Positions 17,056 to 27,047 are shown, numbered from the stretch's first letter. The stretch: 64,000 nucleotides of DNA from Hymenobacter monticola (GCF_022811645.1 NZ_CP094534.1:496001-560000); one strand, 5' to 3'. The notes: a model not told the origin generated them from the letters alone. Translations and numbers: made by a program.

Positions 17056-17077
17056 GCGCGAACCGGGTAGCTCGCGC
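17056..17077 (-). terminator. Hairpin 2 in rplL-rpoB gap
   Basis: A short GC stem (GCGCGA / TCGCGC) followed by TTTTG on the minus strand. With the stronger hairpin just upstream it makes a tandem partial-termination signal, comparable in position to the rplL-rpoB attenuator of E. coli. Its effect is inferred. Confidence 0.5.
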
Positions 17078-17101
17078 GGTTGACACGCTACAAACAGGAA
17101 A

Positions 17102-17125
17102 AGACCTGGCTAAGTTGCCAGGTCT
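17102..17125 (-). terminator. Hairpin 1 (attenuator candidate) between rplL and rpoB
   Basis: A 9-bp perfect stem AGACCTGGC / GCCAGGTCT with a 6-nt loop and TTTTCC on the minus strand, 45 bp after the rplL stop. It is a good candidate for partial termination that keeps ribosomal protein output above polymerase output. Confidence 0.65.
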
Positions 17126-17169
17126 AATCCTTATTCGAAGCGGGTCCGGAGATGCTTCAGGAGCAGAAA

Positions 17170-17550
17170 TTACTTAACTTCTACTTCAGCACCGGCTTCC
17201 TCGAGTTGCTTCTTCAGCGACTCAGCCTCGTCTTTGGTTACGCCTTCTTTCAGGGGCTTGGGAGCACCGTCAACCAGTTCTTTGGCTTCTTTCAGGCCCA
17301 GACCGGTCAGGTCTTTCACCAGTTTCACCACAGCCAGTTTCTGGCCACCGGCAGCTTTCAGGATTACGTCGAAAGCAGTCTTTTCTTCGGGAGCCTCTTC
17401 AGCAGCGCCACCGCCACCACCAGCTACCATTACGGGAGCAGCAGCAGCCGGCTCGATGCCGTACTCGTCCTTCAGGATGCCTGCCAATTCGTTTACTTCT
17501 TTCACCGTCAGGTTTACAAGCTGCTCAGCGAATGCTTTCAAATCTGCCAT
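17170..17550 (-). CDS. rplL: 50S ribosomal protein L7/L12
   Basis: A 126-residue stalk protein that recruits the translation GTPases. It has the usual N-terminal dimerisation helix ([21 protein letters not shown]), an Ala/Gly-rich flexible hinge (residues 36-55) and the C-terminal domain with [26 protein letters not shown] and a final AGAEVEVK. It follows rplJ with a 61-bp gap. Confidence 0.98.
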   Translation of the reverse strand: MADLKAFAEQLVNLTVKEVNELAGILKDEYGIEPAAAAPVMVAGGGGGAAEEAPEEKTAFDVILKAAGGQKLAVVKLVKDLTGLGLKEAKELVDGAPKPLKEGVTKDEAESLKKQLEEAGAEVEVK

Positions 17551-17611
17551 TTCTGTAGATTGTTAAAAAATGTGTTGTTGAAAATTTAAAGAGGGGCGAA
17601 AAAGCTGCGGA

Positions 17612-18160
17612 TTAAGCGGCCTCTTTTTCGCTGAGGGTTTTGAGGATGCCGGCCAGTTTGTTGCCGCCGCTCGACAGAGCAGAGATAACGTTCTTGGCGG
17701 GCGATTGGAGCAGGCCGATGAGTTCACCGAGCAGTTCCTGTTTGCCTTTGATGGTGGTCAGGCCTTCGAGCTGGTTGGCACCGATGTAGATGCTGGCATC
17801 TACGTAAGCGCCTTTCAGCACGGGCTTGGGCTCAACACCACGGCCGTAGTTTTGGGCTTTGTAGAAGTCGCGCAGCATCTTGGCAGGGGCCGAGCCGCTC
17901 TCCGTGGAGAACAGCACGCCCGACTGGCCTTTCAGTGCGGCATCCATTTCCGACGTGTCGTGGCCGAGGGTGTCCAGTGCTTTCCGGATGAAGGTGTTTT
18001 TGTACACCTTGTACTCCAGGCCGCGGGTGAACGCCAGGCGACGGAAGTCGTTGATTTTCGCTACCGACATTACCGAAGCATCGACAATGTAGAACGAGTT
18101 GTGCGATTGCATCTTTCCGCTCAACTCATCCACGAGGGCTTGTTTTTCTTCCCGGGTCAT
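17612..18160 (-). CDS. rplJ: 50S ribosomal protein L10
   Basis: A 182-residue protein that anchors L7/L12 dimers to the ribosome. It begins MTREEKQALVDELSGKMQSHN and has the conserved NTFIRKAL and GTTIK-like segments; the C-terminal helix (AKNVISALSSGGNKLAGILKTL) is the stalk-binding part. It lies 15 bp after rplA. Confidence 0.96.
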   Translation of the reverse strand: MTREEKQALVDELSGKMQSHNSFYIVDASVMSVAKINDFRRLAFTRGLEYKVYKNTFIRKALDTLGHDTSEMDAALKGQSGVLFSTESGSAPAKMLRDFYKAQNYGRGVEPKPVLKGAYVDASIYIGANQLEGLTTIKGKQELLGELIGLLQSPAKNVISALSSGGNKLAGILKTLSEKEAA

Positions 18161-18175
18161 GTTTGGTTGGTTTAA

Positions 18176-18874
18176 TTAGCTAGCGGAATTTACTTGGCTG
18201 TCCACCGGAACGGCGGGCGACATCGTGCTCGAGAGCGTGATACTCTTAATGTAGGTGCCTTTCGACGAAGAAGGCTTCAGGCGACCCAGCGTCTGAATTA
18301 CCTCAAGAGCGTTTTCGGCCAGCATCTTCTCATCGAACGATACTTTACCAACCGAGCAGTGAATGATACCGGTTTTGTCAACTTTGAAGTCGATTTTACC
18401 AGCTTTCACTTCCTGTACAGCCTTGGCTACGTCGGTCGTTACGGTGCCCGACTTCGGGTTCGGCATCAGACCACGGGGACCGAGCACACGGCCCAGACGA
18501 CCCACTTTGGCCATCACGGCCGGCATGGTGATGATTACGTCGATGTCGGTCCAGCCTTTCTCGATTTTCGAGATATAGTCGTCCAGACCCACGAAGTCGG
18601 CGCCGGCAGCAGTGGCTTCGGCCTCCTTGTCGGGAGTAACTAGGGCCAGAACGCGAACGGTTTTGCCGGTGCCGTGGGGCAGGGTGGCCACGCCACGAAC
18701 CATCTGGTCCGCTTTGCGGGGGTCCACGCCGAGGCGTACGTCGATATCTACGGATGCGTCAAACTTGGTGTAGGTAATGTCCTTCACCACTTTGGCGGCT
18801 TCCACGAGGCTGCGCACTTGCGTCAGGTCGTGTTTGGCAAGAGCTTCCTTGCGCTTTTTGCTTACTTGTGCCAT
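18176..18874 (-). CDS. rplA: 50S ribosomal protein L1
   Basis: A protein of 232 residues forming the mobile E-site stalk. Conserved parts are [25 protein letters not shown] near the N-terminus and [19 protein letters not shown] in the middle. It is followed 15 bp later by rplJ and preceded 19 bp earlier by rplK, the standard rplK-rplA-rplJ-rplL order. In other bacteria L1 represses its own mRNA. Confidence 0.98.
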   Translation of the reverse strand: MAQVSKKRKEALAKHDLTQVRSLVEAAKVVKDITYTKFDASVDIDVRLGVDPRKADQMVRGVATLPHGTGKTVRVLALVTPDKEAEATAAGADFVGLDDYISKIEKGWTDIDVIITMPAVMAKVGRLGRVLGPRGLMPNPKSGTVTTDVAKAVQEVKAGKIDFKVDKTGIIHCSVGKVSFDEKMLAENALEVIQTLGRLKPSSSKGTYIKSITLSSTMSPAVPVDSQVNSAS

Positions 18875-18893
18875 CTGTCTTTTCTCCGTTTAA

Positions 18894-19337
18894 TTATTCA
18901 GCAAAAGGAGAATCGCCCTTGATGGTAATGCCCATGCTGCGAGCCGTGCCGGCCACCTGTTTCATGGCAGCTTCCACTTGGAAAGCGTTCAAGTCAGGCA
19001 TTTTGGTTTCGGCAATGGTACGCACCTGGTCCCACGTCACGGAACCCACTTTGTTACGGTTCGGCTCTTTCGAGCCGCTCTGCAACTTGGCAGCTTCCAT
19101 GAGCAGCACCGGAGCCGGTGCCGTCTTCACCACGAAGTCGAACGACTTGTCGGTGTACATGGTGATGAGTACAGGACAAACTTGGCCGGCTTTATCTTGG
19201 GTGCGAGCATTAAACTGCTTGCAAAACTCCATGATGTTCAAGCCTTTGCTACCAAGTGCAGGTCCTACCGGCGGCGAAGGGTTCGCGGCGCCTCCCTTTA
19301 TCTGCAGACGCAGATAACCTCTGATTTCTTTGGCCAT
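18894..19337 (-). CDS. rplK: 50S ribosomal protein L11
   Basis: A 147-residue protein of the GTPase-associated centre. [25 protein letters not shown] is the N-terminal domain; the C-terminal RNA-binding domain includes [13 protein letters not shown] and the ending [11 protein letters not shown]. First gene of the L11 operon. About 120 bp of leader separates it from the hairpin after nusG. Confidence 0.98.
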   Translation of the reverse strand: MAKEIRGYLRLQIKGGAANPSPPVGPALGSKGLNIMEFCKQFNARTQDKAGQVCPVLITMYTDKSFDFVVKTAPAPVLLMEAAKLQSGSKEPNRNKVGSVTWDQVRTIAETKMPDLNAFQVEAAMKQVAGTARSMGITIKGDSPFAE

Positions 19338-19457
19338 TGGATTGATTAGGCTGCGGCTCCTGCGTCGTAACTCGCGCTTGCCTCAGTATTTAAAACTCCT
19401 ATTTGGAAGCCCCACCGACCCGGAGCGAATAATCGGTGTGGATATTTTTAATACACT

Positions 19458-19493
19458 AAAACGTCATGCTTCGCAGTGCTCGGCATGACGTTT
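19458..19493 (-). terminator. Hairpin after nusG
   Basis: An 11-bp stem AAACGTCATGC / GCATGACGTTT with a 14-nt loop, followed by TTTTAG on the minus strand, four bases after the nusG stop. It probably ends or weakens the secE-nusG transcript before rplK. Confidence 0.65.
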
Positions 19494-19496
19494 CTG

Positions 19497-20063
19497 CTAT
19501 GCTTCTTTTTCTACTTGCGTATAGCTCAGTTCTACCGGCTGCGAACGACCGAAAATCTTCACGACTACATTGAGCTTCTTGCGCTCTTCGAATACTTCGT
19601 CCACGTTGCCGGAGAAGCCGTTGAAGGGGCCATCCACCACTTTCACGAGTTCGCCCACTACGTAGGGCTTGTCGAGGGTAGCATCGGCTTGTTGCTCGGC
19701 CTCATCCACGATACCGAGGATGCGGTTCACTTCGGTGATGTGCAGCGGAACGGGCTTGTTGTTGGCCGCGTCCTTCTTGTCTTTGTCGCCGAGGAAACCA
19801 ATTACGCCGGGCGTACTGGTGATGATGTGGTCGACCTCGCCGTGGCCCAGCTCGGCCTCAATGAGGATGTAGCCAGGATACAGGTTACGCTCGCGCACGC
19901 GCTTCTTGCCGTTGCGCATCTCAAACACCTTCTCTACCGGAATCAATACCTGGGGCACGTAGGTAGTCAGGTTGTGGCGCGCCAGCTCGGTTTCGAGGTA
20001 GTTCTTCGCTTTCTTCTCCTGGCCGCTCACCGAGCGCACCACGTACCATTTCAATTCGCTCAT
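19497..20063 (-). CDS. nusG: Transcription termination/antitermination protein NusG
   Basis: A 188-residue elongation factor. The NGN domain is seen in KWYVVRSVSGQEKKAKNYLE and LYPGYILIEAEL; the C-terminal KOW domain is in GELVKVVDGPFNGFSGNVDEV. It binds RNA polymerase and couples it to S10 or Rho. It directly follows secE (12 bp), as in most bacteria. Confidence 0.97.
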   Translation of the reverse strand: MSELKWYVVRSVSGQEKKAKNYLETELARHNLTTYVPQVLIPVEKVFEMRNGKKRVRERNLYPGYILIEAELGHGEVDHIITSTPGVIGFLGDKDKKDAANNKPVPLHITEVNRILGIVDEAEQQADATLDKPYVVGELVKVVDGPFNGFSGNVDEVFEERKKLNVVVKIFGRSQPVELSYTQVEKEA

Positions 20064-20075
20064 CTTCTTACCTGA

Positions 20076-20270
20076 TTAGCGAAACGAGTTATAGAAAGCT
20101 TCCAACGACTCCTTGAAAGCCACGTCCATGAGACCTACCACTACGGCAAACACAATCGAGCCCACCAGCACGAGGCCGGCGCTTTTCTGCAGCTCGGTCG
20201 TGGAAGGCCACGTTACGTTGTAGCGCATTTCCTCGATGGTGGCGCGGAAATAATTGCTCAGTTTGTCCAT
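20076..20270 (-). CDS. secE: Preprotein translocase subunit SecE
   Basis: A 64-residue single-spanning member of the SecYEG channel. The cytoplasmic amphipathic helix (ATIEEMRYNVTWPSTTELQKS) precedes one membrane helix (AGLVLVGSIVFAVVVGLMDVAF). The start is set at MDKLSNYF, because the ATG five codons upstream is non-conserved. It lies between tRNA-Trp and nusG, the usual bacterial order. Confidence 0.95.
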   Translation of the reverse strand: MDKLSNYFRATIEEMRYNVTWPSTTELQKSAGLVLVGSIVFAVVVGLMDVAFKESLEAFYNSFR

Positions 20271-20331
20271 TGTGATAAAGAACACAGCGTTGCCGCTGAA
20301 ATAACATGGAGCGGACCAACCGGCCCAGATT

Positions 20332-20404
20332 GCACGAGTGGAGAGATTCGAACTCCCATCAAAGGTTTTGGAGACCTCTATTCTACCCTTGAACTACACT
20401 CGTG
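20332..20404 (-). tRNA. tRNA-Trp (CCA)
   Basis: A 73-nt cloverleaf on the minus strand with acceptor CACGAGT / ACTCGTG, a loop reading CTCCAAA with anticodon CCA, and a T-loop GTTCGAATC. CCA is not encoded. It heads the secE-nusG transcript. Confidence 0.95.
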
Positions 20405-20444
20405 TAAAGACACTTCCCGCTAACGCATTTCGCTAAAGGGAGTG

Positions 20445-20452
20445 CAAAGGTA
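20445..20452 (-). promoter_or_regulatory. Promoter (-7 element) for tRNA-Trp-secE-nusG
   Basis: TACCTTTG on the minus strand with TTTG exactly 19 nt upstream, a full TTTG-N19-TAnnTTTG promoter. It lies about 41 nt before the tRNA. Confidence 0.72.
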
Positions 20453-20496
20453 AGAGAAACAGTACACAAAACAAATACTTGCTTCTGTTTCAGTGT

Positions 20497-20535
20497 AAAA
20501 AAAGCCGCCCCCGAAGTTTCGAGAGCGGCTTTTTT
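20497..20535 (-). terminator. Terminator of tuf
   Basis: A GC-rich stem (AAAAAGCCGC / GGCGGCTTTTT-type with an internal bulge) and T-run on the minus strand, about 18 bp after the tuf stop. Confidence 0.85.
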
Positions 20536-20552
20536 ACTGATTAAGCCGGAGC

Positions 20553-21743
20553 TTAGTCGAGAACTTCGGTTACCTGACCGGCACCTACCGTACGGCCACC
20601 CTCACGGATAGCGAAGCGGAGGCCTTTCTCCATTGCCACCTTGTTGATGAGCTCAACGGTGATGGTGATGTTGTCGCCGGGCATTACCATTTCAACGCCC
20701 TCGGGGAGGGTGATGATGCCGGTAACGTCGGTGGTACGCAGGTAGAACTGCGGACGGTAGTTGTTGAAGAACGGGGTGTGGCGGCCGCCTTCCTCTTTCG
20801 AGAGAACGTACACCTCAGCCTTGAACTTCTGGTGAGGAGTTACCGAGCCGGGCTTGCAGATAACCATGCCGCGACGGATGGCTTCTTTTTCAATACCGCG
20901 GAGCAGCAGACCTACGTTGTCACCAGCTTCGCCACGGTCGAGGATTTTGCGGAACATTTCCACACCCGTAACCGTCGACTTCAGGCCGGCAGCAGCGCCC
21001 ATGCCGAGGATGTCAACCTGGTCGCCCGAGTTGATAACGCCGCGCTCGATACGACCGGTAGCCACGGTGCCGCGGCCGGTAATCGAGAACACGTCTTCAA
21101 CTGGCATCAGGAAGGGCAGGTCGGTCAGACGAGCAGGAATCGGAATGAACGAGTCAACCGCGTCCATCAGCTCGTTGATTTTGGGAACCCAGTTGGCATC
21201 GCCGTTCAGGCCGCCGAGGGCCGAACCCTGGATAACCGGAATGTTGTCGCCGTCGAAGTCATAGAACGAGAGGAGTTCGCGGATTTCCATTTCCACCAGC
21301 TCGAGGAGCTCGGGGTCATCCACCATGTCCACTTTGTTCATGAACACCACCAGCTGGGGAACACCTACCTGACGGGCGAGCAGGATGTGCTCACGGGTCT
21401 GGGGCATCGGGCCGTCGGTAGCAGCTACCACGAGGATAGCGCCGTCCATCTGGGCAGCACCCGTTACCATGTTCTTCACGTAGTCGGCGTGACCGGGGCA
21501 GTCAACGTGGGCGTAGTGACGGTTTTTGGTGGAGTACTCTACGTGAGCGGTGTTGATGGTGATACCACGCTCTTTTTCTTCGGGAGCATTGTCAATCGAA
21601 GAGAAGTCACGCTTTTCGGCCAGGCCCTGGTTTGCCAGCACCATGGTGATAGCAGCGGTCAGGGTCGTTTTGCCGTGGTCAACGTGGCCGATGGTGCCGA
21701 TGTTAACGTGCGGCTTGGACCGGTCGAAATTTTCTTTAGCCAT
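20553..21743 (-). CDS. tuf: Elongation factor Tu
   Basis: A GTPase of 396 residues that brings aminoacyl-tRNA to the ribosome. G motifs: [34 protein letters not shown] and NKVD. Domains II and III are complete, ending [17 protein letters not shown]. It is the last gene of a tRNA-Tyr, tRNA-Gly, tRNA-Thr, tuf transcript and is far from fusA, unlike in E. coli. No second copy is in the window. Confidence 0.98.
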   Translation of the reverse strand: MAKENFDRSKPHVNIGTIGHVDHGKTTLTAAITMVLANQGLAEKRDFSSIDNAPEEKERGITINTAHVEYSTKNRHYAHVDCPGHADYVKNMVTGAAQMDGAILVVAATDGPMPQTREHILLARQVGVPQLVVFMNKVDMVDDPELLELVEMEIRELLSFYDFDGDNIPVIQGSALGGLNGDANWVPKINELMDAVDSFIPIPARLTDLPFLMPVEDVFSITGRGTVATGRIERGVINSGDQVDILGMGAAAGLKSTVTGVEMFRKILDRGEAGDNVGLLLRGIEKEAIRRGMVICKPGSVTPHQKFKAEVYVLSKEEGGRHTPFFNNYRPQFYLRTTDVTGIITLPEGVEMVMPGDNITITVELINKVAMEKGLRFAIREGGRTVGAGQVTEVLD

Positions 21744-21912
21744 TGTAAAGAGTAAAAAAAGAGGTGGTGAAGTGAATTTGAAGGTAAAAACCGGACCTAC
21801 ACGAAGAAAGCGAGACTCAGCCCCTACTGTAATAGAAAACTGTGCGTCGCTTGCCTGAGAGAACCGTGCCGGCGGCCGGAATAACTCCGACCGCTGGACT
21901 TGAATTAATCTG

Positions 21913-21984
<72 letters not shown>

Positions 21985-22000
21985 TTATTCTGAAAACGTG

Positions 22001-22073
22001 AGCGGGAGACGAGGTTCGAACCCGCGACCTGCAGCTTGGAAGGCTGCCGCTCTACCAACTGAGCTACTCCCGC
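22001..22073 (-). tRNA. tRNA-Gly (TCC)
   Basis: A 73-nt cloverleaf on the minus strand: acceptor GCGGGAG / CTCCCGC, anticodon stem GCAGC / GCTGC around CTTCCAA, anticodon TCC, T-loop GTTCGAACC. Confidence 0.95.
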
Positions 22074-22093
22074 AGATGGCATCATGTAAAAAG

Positions 22094-22173
22094 TGGGGGT
22101 AACAGGACTCGAACCTATGAACCCGAAGGAGGTGAGTTACAGTCACCCGCAATTGCCGCTATGCGATACCCCC
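22094..22173 (-). tRNA. tRNA-Tyr (GTA)
   Basis: A class II tRNA of about 80 nt with a long variable arm. Acceptor GGGGGTA / TACCCCC, anticodon stem GGTGA / TCACC around CTGTAAC, anticodon GTA. First of the trio ahead of tuf. Confidence 0.94.
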
Positions 22174-22260
22174 ATTTTTGGTGCTCCTCGGCCGATTGCC
22201 GAGAGGCGCTTTCCCTTTGATTCGCTGGCTGCCGAGGCAGTAGTGTTTCGTAAGGAGCTG

Positions 22261-22268
22261 CAAAATTA
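22261..22268 (-). promoter_or_regulatory. Promoter (-7 element) for the tRNA trio and tuf
   Basis: TAATTTTG on the minus strand with CTTG 19 nt upstream, a complete Bacteroidota-type promoter. The leader to tRNA-Tyr would be about 80 nt. Confidence 0.68.
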
Positions 22269-22344
22269 GAGGTTTTTCGACACAAGGCAAGTGCTGCAGC
22301 AAAAAAAGGTTGTTCTTTTTTTGCTGCTTTTGCGGAAGTCGCTT

Positions 22345-24933
22345 TTACATAAGGTTATAAAATGCTTTGAGTCGGTCATCAGTTTCCTTCTCGCGGATGT
22401 TTTGCAGCGTGGCTTTCATACCGGGCATGGAGGGAAGCAGCAAAGCGAGGCTCTTGTAGGCACCCAAGCGGATTTCGTAGCGCGGCGCATTGCGGGCGTA
22501 GTCTTCCAGGATTTTGATGCCGTTATCGCGCTCTACCGCGGGAATGTGGGTCATGAGCGTGCCGAAGGACTGGAAGTAGCTGTACAAGTCCATTTCGGTG
22601 ACATCGGGCAGGCGGCGCAGGAACCAGGGGTACTGGTCGAGGCCGCCGTTGAGGGCATAGTAGTCGGCAATGGCGAGGATGAGCGGGCCGCTGCTGGTGT
22701 TCTCGATAGCAGCTACCTGCTGGCGGGTGTTGGGCTCGGGCTTTTTGGCCAGTACCTGGATGGCGGCGGCGGCAACCAGGGCAGAGCTGTCGGCGACGGC
22801 GGCGCCGTAGATGGGGCCGTAGTTGCCGTCGGGGAAGGTGGCGAGGGTGGCAATGGCCTGGGCGCGGACGCGGGAGTTGCGGTCGGAGGCGGCGAGGCGC
22901 TGGATGTCTTTGCGCATACCTTCGGGCTCGGGGCCGCGGTAGCGGCGGAGGTGGTCGAGGGCGAGGCGGCGCACTTGCCAGAACTTGTCGTTTAGGGCAT
23001 TGCGGAGCATGCTACTCACGGCTAGGTCGGCGGTTTTGTTTTGCAGCAGTTCCATTACCTCGGATTTCTGCTGGTAGGTTTTGGCGTGGTAGAACTGGAA
23101 GACTAATTCATCCTGGCTGCGGTCTTCGTCGATTTGGGCCAGAAGCTGGTTTTCGCTGTCGAATTTGACCAGGACCGGCTTCTGGCCGGCGGGCAGCGTG
23201 AACGTCTGGTCGGCTTTGGTGACGGTGATGCGGTGCTCGGTGGGCTGGTTGCCGTTGGTCCAGACGGCCACGCTGACGGGCAGGCGGTAGACGGGCTGGA
23301 ACAGCGTGTCTTGGGTTTGTTGCACGTGCAGACTTACCTGGCCATTGGCGTAGTTGTGCGAAATGCGCAGTTCCGGGTGGCCGCGCTGCATGAACCACTG
23401 GTTGAAAAACCAGGTAAGGTCCTCGCCGGTGGTTTCCTCGAAAGCGGTGCGCAGCTTCGATACTTCAACTGCTGACAGCTTATTTTGGGTGAGGTAGCGG
23501 TTCAAGGCCGTGAAGAAGGCGTCGTCGCCCACGTACTTGCGGAGCATGTGAAGCACGCGGCCGCCCTTGTCGTAGGAGTGGCGGTCGAACATATCCTCAC
23601 GGTTGACATAGCGGTAGCGGATAAGAGGCTCGCGCTTGGCGGTGGCTTCTTCGAGGTAGTTGTTGAGCTTAATTTCCTGCACCAAGCTGGCCTCGTCGGG
23701 TCCGTATTTGTATTCGGCCCAGAGGTATTCGGAGTAGTCGGCGAAGGACTCGTTCAGGGGCAGGTTACTCCAGCTTTCGCAGGTCACGTAGTCGCCGAAC
23801 CAGTGATGGAACAACTCGTGGGCGATGACCGATTCGGCGGTTTGGTAGTTGGCGTCGAGCAAGTCTCGCTTCGTGGCTTGGATGGTGCTGCCGTGGGTGG
23901 TGGCGGTGGTGTTTTCCATGGCGCCGCTCACGTAGTCACGCACGGCCACCTGGGCGTATTTCTCCCAGGGGTACTCCACGCCGAGCTTTTTAGAGAAGAA
24001 ATCCAGCATTTCGGGCGTGTGGCCGAAGATGGCGCGGGCGGTGCCAGCGTACTGGGGCTCTACGTAGTAGTCGACGGGCTTGCCGTGCCAGGAGTCGTTC
24101 ACCACGGCGAAGTCGCCCACCACCATCGTGGCGAGGTAGGGCGCATGGGGCTGGGTGAGCTTCCAGGTATCGGTGCGGGTGCCGTCGGCGTTGGCACGAG
24201 AGGAAGTCAGGGTGCCGTTGGAAAGCGTTTTGAACTGCTTTTCCACCGTCAGGCTGATTTCCTGCGTCATGCGCTGGTTGGGCTTGTCGATGGTGGGGAA
24301 CCAGCAGGAGCTGGCTTCGGTCTCGCCTTGCGTCCAGATTTGACGCGGCTTGTTTTTCTCGGTGCCCAGCGGGTTGATGAAGTACAGGCCCTTGTCGGAA
24401 GTGATGGCGGCGGAGCCGCCTTGGGGCAGCTCGTTGGGCTTGGCCACGTACACAATGCGCAGCTGGTAGGGCGTAGTGCGTGGGTAGGGCTGGCCGAGGG
24501 CGATGACGAGCTTGCGGCGGTTGTAATTGTAGTTGAGGCTGCGGTTTTTCTTCTCTCCTACCAACTCAATCTTCTGGATATCGAAGCCTTTGGCATCGAG
24601 CACCACTTCCGACTGCGGGTAGAAATGCGAACGTAGCGTGAGCACGGCCGTGCCCAGCAGGTACTGCTTTTTGTAGTCGAAGCGCACGTCGAGCTTCGTG
24701 TCCAGTACATCGGTGAGGATGGTGGCGGCGGGCTGCAAGGGGGCCTCGGCGGGCAGCCAGGAGGGCACTACCAGGCCGGCCGGGGCGGGCGCGGGCGTAG
24801 CGGTGGGGGCCGCTTTCTTGTGCACCGGCGCCTTCGGTAGGGGCTTGCTGCTGCGCGGCTTAGTGACTTGGGCAGCAGCCACTAACTGCACCAATAATAG
24901 CAGACTGGTGAGGCCTGGAACCAGATACTTCAT
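22345..24933 (-). CDS. M1 family zinc aminopeptidase, exported
   Basis: A metallopeptidase of 862 residues. The zinc motif HELFH is at 372-376 with the third ligand E395 (HExxH-18-E), and the substrate motif GAMEN lies about 30 residues earlier. The N-terminus (MKYLVPGLTSLLLLVQLVAAAQ) is a signal peptide followed by a Pro/Ala-rich linker, so it acts outside the cytoplasm. The last 250 residues look like helical HEAT-type repeats. The start at MKYLV is preferred over an ATG 10 codons upstream because it opens directly into the signal sequence. It stands alone. Confidence 0.93.
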   Translation of the reverse strand: MKYLVPGLTSLLLLVQLVAAAQVTKPRSSKPLPKAPVHKKAAPTATPAPAPAGLVVPSWLPAEAPLQPAATILTDVLDTKLDVRFDYKKQYLLGTAVLTLRSHFYPQSEVVLDAKGFDIQKIELVGEKKNRSLNYNYNRRKLVIALGQPYPRTTPYQLRIVYVAKPNELPQGGSAAITSDKGLYFINPLGTEKNKPRQIWTQGETEASSCWFPTIDKPNQRMTQEISLTVEKQFKTLSNGTLTSSRANADGTRTDTWKLTQPHAPYLATMVVGDFAVVNDSWHGKPVDYYVEPQYAGTARAIFGHTPEMLDFFSKKLGVEYPWEKYAQVAVRDYVSGAMENTTATTHGSTIQATKRDLLDANYQTAESVIAHELFHHWFGDYVTCESWSNLPLNESFADYSEYLWAEYKYGPDEASLVQEIKLNNYLEEATAKREPLIRYRYVNREDMFDRHSYDKGGRVLHMLRKYVGDDAFFTALNRYLTQNKLSAVEVSKLRTAFEETTGEDLTWFFNQWFMQRGHPELRISHNYANGQVSLHVQQTQDTLFQPVYRLPVSVAVWTNGNQPTEHRITVTKADQTFTLPAGQKPVLVKFDSENQLLAQIDEDRSQDELVFQFYHAKTYQQKSEVMELLQNKTADLAVSSMLRNALNDKFWQVRRLALDHLRRYRGPEPEGMRKDIQRLAASDRNSRVRAQAIATLATFPDGNYGPIYGAAVADSSALVAAAAIQVLAKKPEPNTRQQVAAIENTSSGPLILAIADYYALNGGLDQYPWFLRRLPDVTEMDLYSYFQSFGTLMTHIPAVERDNGIKILEDYARNAPRYEIRLGAYKSLALLLPSMPGMKATLQNIREKETDDRLKAFYNLM

Positions 24934-25030
24934 GCCAACAAGAACGGGCGAAAAACGCGTCAATTTCTGAATTAATTTGAGATTTGGGCTACCTTTAACC
25001 CCAGCTTTCCTCCCACCCTATTCACTGCAG

Positions 25031-25534
25031 ATGCTTCAAATCAGCACCGGCCCCGGTCAACTCTGGGAAGTTGACTACCGCGCCGCCGACACTGTCACGC
25101 TCAACGGGGAGCCTTTTGCCTGGGATTTAGTCGATTTAGGCGAAGGCCGCTTCCACGTGCTCCACGAAGGTCGCTCCTACAAGGCCGAAGTTGTATCGGC
25201 TGACTTCGCCACGAAAAACATCGTACTCAAAATCAACGGCCAGCGCGTCGAGCTTAACGCCAAAGACCGGTTTGACCTGTTGCTCGAACGCCTTGGCATG
25301 AGCAACGCCACCGCCGCGAAAGTGAACGAGCTGAAAGCTCCCATGCCCGGGCTTATCGTTGACATTCGGGTTGCACCCGGCCAAGCCGTGCACAAGGGCG
25401 ACCCGCTGCTAGTGCTCGAAGCCATGAAAATGGAGAATATCTTGAAAGCTCCGGCCGATGGCACCGTAGGTAGCATCAAGGTGAACCTGCGCGACAACGT
25501 GCAGAAGGGCCAAGTGCTGGTGCAGTTCTCGTAA
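25031..25534 (+). CDS. Biotin/lipoyl carrier protein (BCCP-like)
   Basis: A 167-residue protein with a C-terminal biotinyl domain. The lysine of the EAMKMEN motif is K133, and the surrounding [21 protein letters not shown] and [10 protein letters not shown] strands match the fold. Single-domain proteins like this supply the biotin arm of acyl-CoA carboxylase complexes or oxaloacetate-type decarboxylases; no carboxylase subunit is adjacent, so the partner is unknown. It lies 37 bp before pyrH on the same strand. Confidence 0.88.
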   Translation: MLQISTGPGQLWEVDYRAADTVTLNGEPFAWDLVDLGEGRFHVLHEGRSYKAEVVSADFATKNIVLKINGQRVELNAKDRFDLLLERLGMSNATAAKVNELKAPMPGLIVDIRVAPGQAVHKGDPLLVLEAMKMENILKAPADGTVGSIKVNLRDNVQKGQVLVQFS

Positions 25535-25571
25535 CTGTCTTTATCATTCCGACATTCTTATTCACTACGAC

Positions 25572-26366
25572 TTGAAATACAACCGCATTCTTCTTAAGCT
25601 CAGCGGCGAAGCGCTGATGGGCCAGCAGCAGTACGGCATCGACGCCGAGCGGCTGATGCAGTACGCCTCCGAAATTAAGGCTGTGGCCGCCACTGGCGTG
25701 CAAGTGGCCGTGGTGATTGGCGGTGGCAACATCTACCGCGGTGTGGAGGCCGAAGCATTCGGCCTTGACCGCGTGCAGGGCGACTACATGGGCATGCTGG
25801 CCACGGTCATCAACTCCATGGCCCTGCAAAGCGCCCTTGAGAAGCTGGAGGTGAGCACGCGCCTGTTGTCGGGCCTCACCATTCAGCGGGTGTGCGAGCC
25901 CTACATCCGTCGGCGCGCGGTGCGACACCTGGAGAAGGGCCGCGTGGTGATTTTCGGGGCCGGCATTGGCTCGCCTTACTTCACCACTGACTCGGCCGCG
26001 TCGCTGCGAGCCATTGAGATTGAAGCCGACGTGGTGTTGAAAGGCACCCGCGTGGACGGCATCTACACCGCCGACCCGGAGAAGGACCCCACGGCTACGC
26101 GCTTCACCGAAATTACTTTTGATGACGTGCTCAGCAAGAAGCTGAATGTGATGGACATGACGGCGTTTACGCTGTGCAAGGAGAATAACCTGCCCATCAT
26201 CGTATTCGACATGAACACGGCCGGCAACCTGGAGCGTCTGCTCAACGGCGAGCCCATGGGCACGCTGGTGCACGACGGCGGCAAGGGCGACGGCCGTAAG
26301 CACTCGCTCGACCCCATCAACAGCTTATTGCAGCCGCTGGTGGGCAAGCTGCCGGAACAAGCGTAA
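25572..26366 (+). CDS. pyrH: UMP kinase
   Basis: A 264-residue enzyme phosphorylating UMP to UDP, the committed step to UTP and CTP. It has [14 protein letters not shown] at the N-terminus, [11 protein letters not shown] as the phosphate loop, and [15 protein letters not shown] near the end. The start codon is TTG, which fits the conserved MKY N-terminus exactly. It is about 25 residues longer than typical, with a tail ([20 protein letters not shown]) after the kinase core. frr follows, the usual pairing. Confidence 0.96.
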   Translation: MKYNRILLKLSGEALMGQQQYGIDAERLMQYASEIKAVAATGVQVAVVIGGGNIYRGVEAEAFGLDRVQGDYMGMLATVINSMALQSALEKLEVSTRLLSGLTIQRVCEPYIRRRAVRHLEKGRVVIFGAGIGSPYFTTDSAASLRAIEIEADVVLKGTRVDGIYTADPEKDPTATRFTEITFDDVLSKKLNVMDMTAFTLCKENNLPIIVFDMNTAGNLERLLNGEPMGTLVHDGGKGDGRKHSLDPINSLLQPLVGKLPEQA

Positions 26367-26372
26367 GAAATT

Positions 26373-26452
26373 TTGAATGTTGGGTTTTGAGGGTTGAGTT
26401 ATTCTCTCGGCCCCGACTCAACATCATTCAACAGTCAACCCTCAAAATTCAA
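26373..26452. repeat. Strand-skewed inverted repeat between pyrH and frr
   Basis: The left arm (C-free, built of TTTTGA and GGGTTGAG words) pairs with a right arm of TCAACCCTCAAAATTCAAC type that is almost G-free. The element fills the gap between the two genes. It has the same layout as those at 5661, 6222, 58264 and 59087. Confidence 0.65.
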
Positions 26453-26463
26453 CACTTCCAAAA

Positions 26464-27027
26464 ATGGACGAAGAAATTCAGTTTTACCTTGATGAACTGG
26501 TAGAGTCGATGGGCAAGGCTTTGGCCCACGTGAACGTGGAAATGAGTCGCATCCGGGCCGGCAAGGCCTCCCCGGCCATGCTCGACGGCATTCGGGTGGA
26601 CTATTATGGTACCCCGACGCCCATTGGTCAGATTGCGAACATCTCGACTCCTGACGCCCGCTCGCTGTTCATCAAGCCTTGGGAAAAGAACATGATTGCT
26701 GAGGTAACCAAGGCCATTCGCAACAGCGACCTAGGCTTGAGCCCGGTGTCGGATGCGGAAGGCGTGCGTCTCAACATCCCCGCCATGACTGAGGAGCGCC
26801 GCCGCGACCTCGTGAAACAAGCTAAAAACGAGGGCGAAGCCGGCAAGGTGCGCGTGCGTGGCATCCGCAAGGATGTGAACGAGGCGTTGCGCAAGCTGCT
26901 GAAGGAGGGCGCTTCGGAAGATGCGGTGAAGTCGGCGGAGGAGAAGGTGCAGAAAACGACCGATAGCTACATCGCGGAAGTTGAAAAGGTCCTCAGCAAA
27001 AAGGAATCGGAGATTATGACCATCTGA
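26464..27027 (+). CDS. frr: Ribosome recycling factor
   Basis: A 187-residue factor that splits post-termination ribosomes together with EF-G. Landmarks are MSRIRAGKASPAMLDGIRVDYYGTPTPI near the N-terminus, KPWEKNMI, and LNIPAMTEERRRDLVKQAK in the second half. Length is normal. It ends in front of a bidirectional terminator. Confidence 0.97.
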   Translation: MDEEIQFYLDELVESMGKALAHVNVEMSRIRAGKASPAMLDGIRVDYYGTPTPIGQIANISTPDARSLFIKPWEKNMIAEVTKAIRNSDLGLSPVSDAEGVRLNIPAMTEERRRDLVKQAKNEGEAGKVRVRGIRKDVNEALRKLLKEGASEDAVKSAEEKVQKTTDSYIAEVEKVLSKKESEIMTI

Positions 27028-27047
27028 TTTGGTCGTTTTTCGGATGC